A DNA stretch of 27,336 bases from Timaviella sp038204505 (GTDB taxonomy: Bacteria; Cyanobacteriota; Cyanobacteriia; Elainellales; Elainellaceae): positions 1-27,336 of the forward strand of contig JBBRCV010000041.1 of assembly GCA_038204505.1 (NCBI GenBank), read 5' to 3'. The notes under the pieces are model-generated. The model saw only the letters and a program-made list of their open reading frames with translations. It made no database searches and was not told the origin of the DNA. Both the position numbers and the translations under genes were made by a program. Shown here piece after piece: positions 8,116-15,483 of the stretch. Within the stretch, counting starts at the first letter, position 1. Every line of letters begins with the position of its first letter.

Positions 8116-8511
8116 TTAAGATTGAGCGATCGCCACTGTCGCCCGACCTAAATAATCTTGATGGTGAAAGATCTGCTTAGTCACACAAAGCTTTGCGCCA
8201 GGGGACGCGGCAAGAATGGCGGCGGCTTCGGCAACACTGGGGCAGCCGACTAAGGCTTGGGTGCGGGTAGAAGAACTGGCGGTGGGAATTTGGCTAAGCT
8301 GATCGGTGGTAAAGCTGTAGAGGGGAATCTGACGATCGCGGCAATATTCCACTAATCCTGCTTCTTCGGCTTTGCGATCGAGGGTGGCAATTCCAGCGAT
8401 CGCGGTTTCGAGAAGGTGATGGCTTTGGCAGACTTGGGCGATCGCTAGTTCAATCAATAAGCGAGAGGAATGACGCTGACAGCCGATGCCGACCCAAAGG
8501 TTTTTTGGCAT
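8116..8511 (-). CDS. CbiG/CobE C-terminal domain protein (cobalamin biosynthesis)
   Basis: 131 aa from ATG 8511, matching only the C-terminal domain of CbiG (cobalt-precorrin-5A hydrolase), as in CobE. Family signatures visible: WVGIGCQR at the N-terminus, IATLDRKAEEAGL, then VGCPSVAEAAA and a final RATVAIAQS. The frame is open to 8556, but that start adds 15 residues, overlaps the preceding gene, and the family pattern begins right after the ATG at 8511. It follows the U32 gene by 25 bp, so co-transcription is likely. In many bacteria this domain is part of CbiG or fused to a methyltransferase; here it stands alone. Its individual biochemical role is not settled. Confidence 0.85.
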   Translation of the reverse strand: MPKNLWVGIGCQRHSSRLLIELAIAQVCQSHHLLETAIAGIATLDRKAEEAGLVEYCRDRQIPLYSFTTDQLSQIPTASSSTRTQALVGCPSVAEAAAILAASPGAKLCVTKQIFHHQDYLGRATVAIAQS

Positions 8512-8536
8512 ATTATAAAATTCTTCGATTGGGTGA

Positions 8537-11047
8537 TTAGCGCGATGCTGTCCCACGGGTTACTCCCAGTTGATTCTGCACTTTCAACTCTTTCCAAAGC
8601 TGAGAACCTGAAAGCTCGCCTTGCAAAAGCTGACGGTAATGGTAGAGGATCTGGGTCACCTGCTCAGGACTTTCATCCACAAATTCCACACGAAAATGAC
8701 GGATTCCTAAATCCTGAAGCTGCGAAACGTATTCTGCGCCCGTTTGAGCCGTTGCATTAAACACAGTATTGCGACAGCCTGCATCGGCTTTGAGGACGTG
8801 ATGTTTACCTGTGCGATCGCGTAACTTTACCTCATACTGTTCACAGGGACGACCACAGTTTGTATAGTCGGTTCCATCTGACATGAACGCACAGAAGACA
8901 CAATGCTCCATGTGAAACATCGGCATGTGTTGGTGGATGGTAATTTCAAACCATTCAGGGGGACAGCTCGTAATCAAATCTTCAAGTTGGTTAATGTTAA
9001 GGTCGTAGGAAGCCGTGAGCCGCTCCAGGTTAAAATGTCGCTTTAAATAATCGGCAGTTAGCCCATTGGCAACATTGAGGGAAAAGTCACCCAGGCAGCG
9101 TGCGGCTTTGCCGTTACCGCAAGGGTCGCCTGCAAAGAATTGTAGCTGATCATAATTTCGCACTAAATAGCCATCGGCTTCGCTATCTCGCACTTGTTGT
9201 AAAATCCAATTTTCTCCAGGTTTAGTAATGCGAGGAGGAGCCACCCAAATTTGTTGATGGTGAGCGTGGGCAAGTTTCACGGCATCTCGGTAATTACGAG
9301 GATCTTCAAATTCGCAGTAAATCATAGAGACATCAGACTCTAATACAGCTTTGAGTTGCTTGAAGTTACGGACTAGTGGCACTAAAGAGGACAGGGGCGA
9401 ACCCTTGCGGGTATCTCGAAGAGCATGGTGGTTTTCTAGAGACAGGTCTTCTGGTTGGGGCAAAAGATTAAGGAGCGATGCATCAGGGTTGAGCTGCCAT
9501 TGTTTAGGGCGCGATCGCAATTCCTCCAGCCCTATCACAATCTCTCGTCGTAACCGATTCAGTTCACTCACCGGAATCATGACTAGATCCGTAATATGAT
9601 TCGTGAGCTTTTCTAGATAAAAAGGTGTATTTCCTAATCGTCCTAGCTGTTCTTCTAAGCGTTCTAAGGTGAGAGGCTTATTGTGTGCCTCTACTAAAAG
9701 CATCGTGGATTCAACTTGGGTAATGTTCCCTTGCTCATCACGGGCGATCGCCACTAGTTTCTGTCCTATCTCGCCGTAAATTTCTAGTTGAACAGAACGT
9801 TGAAACTGAGGAACTTCTGTGTCAAAACTTTGGCGAAGATGGCGATCGAGTTCAGGATCACTTGTCTTCCAAACTTTATCTCCTACGTCAATCTTGCGAA
9901 AGTTTAAGGTATCTCGTCCAAAGCTCAAAACTGCATCCTGCCCTCGTTGCTCTACTGTATAGATTCTGCCGCCCTCTTCTTTTGCCTCTGGATGTCCAGA
10001 ATCAAATACAACGCCATCTCCAGGCTTAGGAAATTCTTGTACTTTTACCGTTACTTTTTCATTACGAATTTCTGTTACTTCTCCCAGGTAAAAGCCTCGT
10101 TTTTTACCAAACCGAGCATGAACCAACTCTTGATTGTTAATCCCCTCAAACCAGCCTGTATAAAGACCACGAGAGAATGCCATTTCCAGGTTATATTGCT
10201 CTTCTGGAATGACCGTATGATGCTCTAAGTCAGCCATTACTCGATCTAAGGCTTTACGATAAACCTGGGTGACGTTAGCCACATATTCTGGCGTTTTCAA
10301 ACGACCTTCAATTTTGAGGCAGGTCACTCCCGCTTTTACGAGTTCGGGCAGAACTTCTAGACCTGCTAAATCTTGGGGACTGAGGAGATATTTGCGATCG
10401 CCCAAGTCCAATAACTCCCCATCTACCACTAAGTCGTAAGGCATTCGACAAGCCTGCGCGCATTCTCCCCGGTTAGCCGAACGTCCGCCTAATGCCTCGC
10501 TCGTCAAACATTGCCCTGAGTAAGCAACGCACAATGCGCCATGCACAAACACTTCTAAAGGAAGTTCTACAGCCTGATGAATTTTATTAATCTCTTTAAT
10601 AGAACACTCACGAGCAAGCACCACTAATTGACAGCCTAACTCTTGAGCGAACTGCACACCCGCCGCGCTGGTAATGGTCATTTGTGTAGAAGCGTGAATA
10701 GGGAAGTCTGGCGAAAGGTGGCGAATTAGCCGACAGATGCCAATATCCTGTACAATCGCCGCATCCACCCCGGCTGCAATCATGGAGCGCAAATACTGCT
10801 CGGCTTCAGCAAGTTCACTGGGGAAAATTAGCGTGTTGAGCGTGACATAGCCTTTTACCCCCCGTCGATGCAAAAACGCCATCAACTCAGGTAAATCTGC
10901 TTCAGTAAAATTCTGTGCCCGCATTCTGGCATTAAACCGATCCAAACCGAAATAAATGGCATCGGCTCCATTTTCTACGGCAGCTTTGGCGCAGTCCCAA
11001 TATCCGGCTGGGGCAAGGAGTTCAGGGCAGTTGAGAGCAGGAGGCAT
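8537..11047 (-). CDS. U32 family protein with DUF3656, RlhA-like (23S rRNA hydroxycytidine synthesis)
   Basis: 836 aa from ATG 11047; a GTG at 11059 would add four residues and neither has a clear Shine-Dalgarno. The N-terminal U32 domain starts CPELLAPAGYWDCAKAAVENGADAIYFG-like and carries four spaced cysteines (C173, C180, C196, C200; the last two in GECAQACR), the conserved set of the family. A DUF3656-like middle region follows, and a second Cys cluster (HCVFCAF, NCGRPCEQ) near residue 735. Old annotations call such proteins collagenase-like peptidases; the E. coli DUF3656 member RlhA instead makes 5-hydroxycytidine 2501 in 23S rRNA. It is 29 bp downstream of an rRNA methyltransferase, which supports an RNA-modification role. 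The region 9394-9424 carries a dispersed repeat within the coding sequence. Confidence 0.88.
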   Translation of the reverse strand: MPPALNCPELLAPAGYWDCAKAAVENGADAIYFGLDRFNARMRAQNFTEADLPELMAFLHRRGVKGYVTLNTLIFPSELAEAEQYLRSMIAAGVDAAIVQDIGICRLIRHLSPDFPIHASTQMTITSAAGVQFAQELGCQLVVLARECSIKEINKIHQAVELPLEVFVHGALCVAYSGQCLTSEALGGRSANRGECAQACRMPYDLVVDGELLDLGDRKYLLSPQDLAGLEVLPELVKAGVTCLKIEGRLKTPEYVANVTQVYRKALDRVMADLEHHTVIPEEQYNLEMAFSRGLYTGWFEGINNQELVHARFGKKRGFYLGEVTEIRNEKVTVKVQEFPKPGDGVVFDSGHPEAKEEGGRIYTVEQRGQDAVLSFGRDTLNFRKIDVGDKVWKTSDPELDRHLRQSFDTEVPQFQRSVQLEIYGEIGQKLVAIARDEQGNITQVESTMLLVEAHNKPLTLERLEEQLGRLGNTPFYLEKLTNHITDLVMIPVSELNRLRREIVIGLEELRSRPKQWQLNPDASLLNLLPQPEDLSLENHHALRDTRKGSPLSSLVPLVRNFKQLKAVLESDVSMIYCEFEDPRNYRDAVKLAHAHHQQIWVAPPRITKPGENWILQQVRDSEADGYLVRNYDQLQFFAGDPCGNGKAARCLGDFSLNVANGLTADYLKRHFNLERLTASYDLNINQLEDLITSCPPEWFEITIHQHMPMFHMEHCVFCAFMSDGTDYTNCGRPCEQYEVKLRDRTGKHHVLKADAGCRNTVFNATAQTGAEYVSQLQDLGIRHFRVEFVDESPEQVTQILYHYRQLLQGELSGSQLWKELKVQNQLGVTRGTASR
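9394..9424 (+). repeat. Dispersed 31-nt repeat, copy 2
   Basis: It matches 30 of 31 positions of 6251-6281 (only A for C at position 8). It lies in the U32 gene and is read antisense in another frame, giving LRDTRKGSPL, in a stretch that looks like an inter-domain linker. Confidence 0.75.
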
Positions 11048-11076
11048 TGGCTCGATCACAAGAGAACTTCTTAATC

Positions 11077-12264
11077 CTATCGTACCCGCCCCACGACAAA
11101 CTTGAGGTAGCGCCCTTCAGGAAATTGCGCCGGGACGGGATGATCTAGCGGCTGTCCAGCTTCGTGGATGATTTGGAGGCGATGTCCAGCGCTGGCTCCG
11201 GCGGCGGCAATCATTTCTTTAAAGGCATCGGAACTAACTTGGCTGGTACAGCTTGCGGTTGCCAGTAAGCCGCCATGGGTAACGCATTGTAGGGCAAGGG
11301 CGTTGAGTTTGGTATAGGCGCGGAGTGCAGCATGGCGATTTTGCTTAGTTTTGGCAAAACTGGGCGGGTCGAGAATGAGCAAGTCGAAGCGCTGTTTTTG
11401 TTCAACATAGCGACTGAGTAAGGTGAAGCAATCTTCGGTGACAAAAGTGTGGCGAGATTCGTCTAATTGGTTGAGATGAATGTTTGTAGTCGTCGCTTGG
11501 GCAAGCAATCGCCCCACATCTACGCTCACTACCCGCTTTGCCCCACCTCGCAGCGCGTACAAAGAAAAAGCACCTGTGTAGGAAAAGCAATTCAGCACTT
11601 CCCGATCCTGGCTCCAGCCTTCTAAAAACCGCCGATTTTCCCGATGATCCAAAAATAGCCCAGTCTTTTGCCCGGTCTGCAAATCCACCTGAAATTTTAG
11701 ATGATGCTCTTGTACCGTCAAATCCTTCGATGCGGCTTGTCCCCAGAACAACCTGCCTTTACCTGGTTCGTCGCCCCTTTCTTCGGGTAAATCAGCGGAG
11801 TGCTGGGTTCGTAGAATAATACCTTTGAGGGAGTAGGTGGCGTTCAACGCTGCGACCAAATCATCTAACAGTCCGGCAGCGCTTTCCATGTAGGTTTGAA
11901 TAACGGCGTAGTCGCCATATAAATCAACCGTCAGCCCAGGTAGCCCGTCCCCTTCGCCAAACAGCCAGCGGTAGGCGGTGCAGCCTTGTTGTCGGAGGGG
12001 CGATCGCAGTTCCCAGGCGGCTTGTACTTGCTCGTAGAACCATTTTTTGTCGGGGATTTGCCGCTCTGAAAAGATCCGAATGGCGATCGAACCGTTGGCA
12101 TCCCACAGTCCAAATCCCGTCCATCCTCCGCAGCGTACCTTCACCCAGGTTCCTGATGGAAAGCGAACTGAGGGCGGCACATGGTTGCGGTAAACCCACG
12201 GATGTCCTTGGGCAAGGCGTTGTTTAAGATGGCTGGGCAGTTGGATATCTGGGGCTTTGGGCAT
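11077..12264 (-). CDS. rlmI: RlmI-like class I SAM-dependent 23S rRNA (cytosine-5) methyltransferase
   Basis: 395 aa, nearly the same length as E. coli RlmI, which makes m5C1962 in 23S rRNA. An N-terminal PUA-like domain (residues about 1-75, HPWVYRNHV) is followed by the catalytic Rossmann domain: LNCFSYTGAFSLYA is the SAM-binding motif I, DPPSFAK motif IV, and C339 in ASCTSQVSSDAF the likely nucleophile. ATG 12264 gives the family-type N-terminus, without a strong Shine-Dalgarno. It is the first gene of a minus-strand unit with the RlhA-like U32 gene and the CbiG-domain gene. Confidence 0.88.
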   Translation of the reverse strand: MPKAPDIQLPSHLKQRLAQGHPWVYRNHVPPSVRFPSGTWVKVRCGGWTGFGLWDANGSIAIRIFSERQIPDKKWFYEQVQAAWELRSPLRQQGCTAYRWLFGEGDGLPGLTVDLYGDYAVIQTYMESAAGLLDDLVAALNATYSLKGIILRTQHSADLPEERGDEPGKGRLFWGQAASKDLTVQEHHLKFQVDLQTGQKTGLFLDHRENRRFLEGWSQDREVLNCFSYTGAFSLYALRGGAKRVVSVDVGRLLAQATTTNIHLNQLDESRHTFVTEDCFTLLSRYVEQKQRFDLLILDPPSFAKTKQNRHAALRAYTKLNALALQCVTHGGLLATASCTSQVSSDAFKEMIAAAGASAGHRLQIIHEAGQPLDHPVPAQFPEGRYLKFVVGRVR

Positions 12265-12396
12265 GGGATTATGGCTGGGGCGGTCGTCGGGACGCGAGCA
12301 ATTTCTTCAAGTTCTTAGGGGGGATTCTGATACTACCAGACGATTAGAAGCAGTGGCATAAGCCATGAGTAAACATTCAGCGAGTCGATCGCTACA

Positions 12397-12741
12397 TCAT
12401 TTCTTTATGTCTTCGTCCCGCAACATCCTTTCTACTGCTGCTTTCAACGGCGGTAGATTAGTTTGTACGATCGCCCAGACTAAATTCAGCGATACTCGGA
12501 AATATTCATGGACTACAAAATTTCTGAAAGCTACAATTTGCGCCCACGGCACCTCAGAATATCGATTCATTAAATCGCCCGATAACGAATTTGCTGCCTC
12601 TCCAATAATCTGAAGATGATGAATAACCCAAACTTGAATGAGTTCTTGCTCATCAAATGCGGGTCTGCCCTGATTGGCATACCGTTCAATTGCCACGATC
12701 GCCTCCAACATATCTTGTAGGCGCTCCACCTTTCGCCTCAT
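12397..12741 (-). CDS. HepT-like HEPN toxin (DUF86)
   Basis: A 114-aa all-alpha HEPN-domain protein. The RX4HXY motif is complete (R73, H78, Y80 in RNFVVHEY), the ribonuclease site of HepT toxins and the place where the partner attaches AMP groups. Its ATG (12741-12739) overlaps the TGA of the nucleotidyltransferase gene as ATGA, so translation is coupled. Known pairs of this type are toxin-antitoxin modules in which MntA AMPylates the tyrosine next to the catalytic site. All key residues are present, so I expect an active module. Confidence 0.9.
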   Translation of the reverse strand: MRRKVERLQDMLEAIVAIERYANQGRPAFDEQELIQVWVIHHLQIIGEAANSLSGDLMNRYSEVPWAQIVAFRNFVVHEYFRVSLNLVWAIVQTNLPPLKAAVERMLRDEDIKK

Positions 12742-13049
12742 AGCGATACAGCCTCATGCAAAACGCGATCGCGAGTACGTTCCTTCAACATATCAACCGT
12801 AGCAATATCGACCCTGCGATTTAGCAGCAGTTCTAAATCAATCAATAGTCCTCCAGGGAACCAAGGCGTAATTTTCTCTAAATCATAGTCAACCAAAAAA
12901 TCAACGTCGCTGTCTTCGGTCGCTTCCCCTCGCGCCACCGAGCCAAATACCCGCACGTTGTAGGCTCCATGCTTTTGGGCAATATCGAGAATCTGCGATC
13001 GCTGCTCATGCAACAATTCTAGAATACCTAAACCTACTTGGCTGGTCAT
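12738..13049 (-). CDS. MntA-type nucleotidyltransferase antitoxin
   Basis: 103 aa from ATG 13049, with GGAG about ten bases upstream; the frame is open to 13094, but the extra residues do not resemble the family. The minimal nucleotidyltransferase motif GSX10DXD is complete: G36-S37, D48, D50 (FGSVARGEATEDSDVD). MntA antitoxins neutralise HepT by adding AMP units to it. It precedes the toxin with a 4-bp overlap and diverges from tex across 96 bp. The name mntA here is unrelated to manganese transport. Confidence 0.9.
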   Translation of the reverse strand: MTSQVGLGILELLHEQRSQILDIAQKHGAYNVRVFGSVARGEATEDSDVDFLVDYDLEKITPWFPGGLLIDLELLLNRRVDIATVDMLKERTRDRVLHEAVSL

Positions 13050-13145
13050 GACTTTACATCTCCAAATCTGCTTGATCAGATTATCTGCTCTCAAAGGTCG
13101 TCCACGCTACTATATTGGGTGCATGAAATTAAGACTCCCGATCGC

Positions 13146-15470
13146 ATGTTAAACATCCCTCAACTCCTGGCTGAAGAACTCTCCCTGCGCCCTGCCCAAG
13201 TTGCAAGCGCCCTAGAACTTTTGGCAGAAGGCGCGACTGTGCCCTTTATTGCCCGATATCGCAAAGAGCGAACGGAGGAGATGAACGAGATTCAGTTGCG
13301 GGATTTGTTCGATCGCTTTGCCTACCTCACCGAACTTGAAGAGCGAAAAGCGATTATTCTAAAGTCGATCGCCGACCAAGGCAAACTCACCGCCGAACTA
13401 GAAACCCAGATCACAGCCAGCCTCCTCAAAACCGAACTCGAAGATCTGTATCTGCCCTATCGCCCTAAACGCCGCACCCGCGCCACGATCGCCAAAGAAA
13501 AGGGACTAGAGCCGTTAGCGGACTTTATCCGCGCTTTGAATCAGCCCAATGTTCAGACGGCTTTACTGGAGCCGGAAGCCGCTAAGTATATTTCGGAAGA
13601 GAAGGGCGTAAAGACGGTTGAAGAGGCGCTGAAAGGTACATCAGATATTTTGGCTGAAGAAGTGGCGGAAAAGGCAGCGCTACGGGCGTATCTACGCGAT
13701 TATTTGACTGATTCAGGAATATTTGTGTCGCAGATGAAGGCGGAACAGCCGGAGGGTTCGACTAAGTTTGAGATGTATCGCAGCTACCAGGCTAAAGTGA
13801 AAGCGATCGCCCCTCACAATTTGCTGGCACTCTACCGAGGAGAAGCAGAGGGCGTGTTGAACTTCGATTTGGACTTTGATGAAGAGCAGGTTTTAGCTTA
13901 TCTAAACTCTGAAGAAATCCGCAGTAAAGCTCCTGCCATTCGCGCTTTTTACCGCAGTATGTTGAAGGATGCGTTTAATCGACTGATGAAAACTTCGCTG
14001 ATTGGAGAAGTGCGATCGGCGAAAAAACTACAGGCTGATGTCGAGTCGATTCAAACTTTTGAGGCGAACTTAAGGGAACTTTTGCTATCTGCTCCAGCAG
14101 GTATGAAGCCGACGATGGCGATCGACCCTGGTTTTCGCACGGGCTGTAAAGTGGCGGTGCTAGATCAGACGGGCAAGTTTTTGGAATACCAGACAATTTT
14201 TCCTCATCAGGCGGCTAACCAACGGGTGCAGGCGGGTCTGGCGGTGAAGAAGTTGGTAGAGAAGTATCAGGTGGAGCTGATTGCTATTGGCAACGGCACG
14301 GCGGGGCGAGAGACGGATGAGTTTGTGGGTGAAGTGCTGCAATCTTTAGAACGCAAGCCCGTGAAGGTGATGGTGAATGAGTCGGGTGCTTCCATTTATT
14401 CAGCGAGTGAAGTGGCGATCGCCGAATTTCCTGATCAAGATATTACAGTGCGGGGAGCCGTCAGCATTGGGCGACGGTTGCAAGATCCATTGGCAGAATT
14501 AGTGAAAATTGATCCCAAATCTATCGGTGTGGGTCAGTATCAGCATGATGTTGATCAAAAGCTGCTGCGTAAAAAGCTCGATGAAACGGTAGAAAGCTGC
14601 GTCAATTATGTGGGCGTTGACCTCAACATGGCTTCTAAGGAGCTATTAACTTCGGTGTCTGGTATTACTGCCGCGATCGCCAATAATATCGTGGCGTATC
14701 GTAATGAAAATGGGGTTTTTGGCGATCGGCGTACCCTCCTCAAAGTCCCGAAGTTGGGACCCAAAGCCTATGAACAATCCGCAGGTTTTCTACGCATCCG
14801 GGGCGGCAAAAACCCCTTAGACAACACCGCTGTTCATCCTGAAAGCTACGGCGTAGTGGAGAGTATGGCAAAAGATCTCAACGTGCCTTTAACTAACATG
14901 ATCCAAGTTGCCGAACGGCTAAGGAAGGCTGACCTGAAGAAATATGCGACGGATAAGGTGGGCGAACCGACGCTAAGAGACATTTTGGCAGAACTTGAAA
15001 AGCCAGGGCGTGACCCGCGTGCCGAGTTCAAATATGCCACTTTCAAAGAAGGCGTAAAGGATCTGCGTGACCTGACCGTTGGGATGGAACTAGAAGGCGT
15101 AATTACCAACGTGGCGAACTTTGGGGCGTTTGTAGATATCGGTGTGCATCAAGATGGGTTGGTGCATGTGTCGCAGTTGGCAGATCAGTTTGTCAGCGAC
15201 CCGCAGCAGATTGTGAAGGTTGGGCAGGTGGTAAAGGTGCGAGTGTTAGAAATTAATGAGGGTTTAAAGCGAATTAGTCTCTCGATGAAGACAAGTAGCA
15301 ATAATGCCGGAGTAAAAGAGGGCAAAGGGGTCAAGCCTAGCCCTCAACCCCGCTCTCAGCCTCAAAGAGAGCGATCGCCAGAAAAGCGATCGCCCGACTC
15401 CTCAAATCTCCCATCTTCAGCGATACCCACTTTGGAAGATTTAAAGGCGAAATTCGGCAAGCAGCGCTAA
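13146..15470 (+). CDS. tex: Tex family S1 RNA-binding protein
   Basis: 774 aa from ATG 13146; the frame is open further to 13038, but the family N-terminus (MLNIPQLLAEELSLRPAQV) begins here and the extra part would run into the divergent antitoxin gene. Domains in order: Tex N-terminal helical domain (ATVPFIARYRKERT near residue 35), YqgF/RNase H-like domain (AIDPGFRTG near 322), helix-hairpin-helix segments (about 500-560) and a C-terminal S1 domain (about 645-716; EGVITNVANFGAFVDIG). Tex binds nucleic acid and is linked to transcription and RNA turnover. After the S1 domain a basic, Ser/Pro-rich tail includes two RSP units encoded by closely spaced HIP1 sites. Confidence 0.93.
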   Translation: MLNIPQLLAEELSLRPAQVASALELLAEGATVPFIARYRKERTEEMNEIQLRDLFDRFAYLTELEERKAIILKSIADQGKLTAELETQITASLLKTELEDLYLPYRPKRRTRATIAKEKGLEPLADFIRALNQPNVQTALLEPEAAKYISEEKGVKTVEEALKGTSDILAEEVAEKAALRAYLRDYLTDSGIFVSQMKAEQPEGSTKFEMYRSYQAKVKAIAPHNLLALYRGEAEGVLNFDLDFDEEQVLAYLNSEEIRSKAPAIRAFYRSMLKDAFNRLMKTSLIGEVRSAKKLQADVESIQTFEANLRELLLSAPAGMKPTMAIDPGFRTGCKVAVLDQTGKFLEYQTIFPHQAANQRVQAGLAVKKLVEKYQVELIAIGNGTAGRETDEFVGEVLQSLERKPVKVMVNESGASIYSASEVAIAEFPDQDITVRGAVSIGRRLQDPLAELVKIDPKSIGVGQYQHDVDQKLLRKKLDETVESCVNYVGVDLNMASKELLTSVSGITAAIANNIVAYRNENGVFGDRRTLLKVPKLGPKAYEQSAGFLRIRGGKNPLDNTAVHPESYGVVESMAKDLNVPLTNMIQVAERLRKADLKKYATDKVGEPTLRDILAELEKPGRDPRAEFKYATFKEGVKDLRDLTVGMELEGVITNVANFGAFVDIGVHQDGLVHVSQLADQFVSDPQQIVKVGQVVKVRVLEINEGLKRISLSMKTSSNNAGVKEGKGVKPSPQPRSQPQRERSPEKRSPDSSNLPSSAIPTLEDLKAKFGKQR

Positions 15471-15483
15471 TCGTCTTCTTTTC

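Noticed and set aside
12365..12613. 82-codon plus-strand frame
   Set aside because: It is antisense to the HepT-like toxin gene, which has a complete RX4HXY motif.
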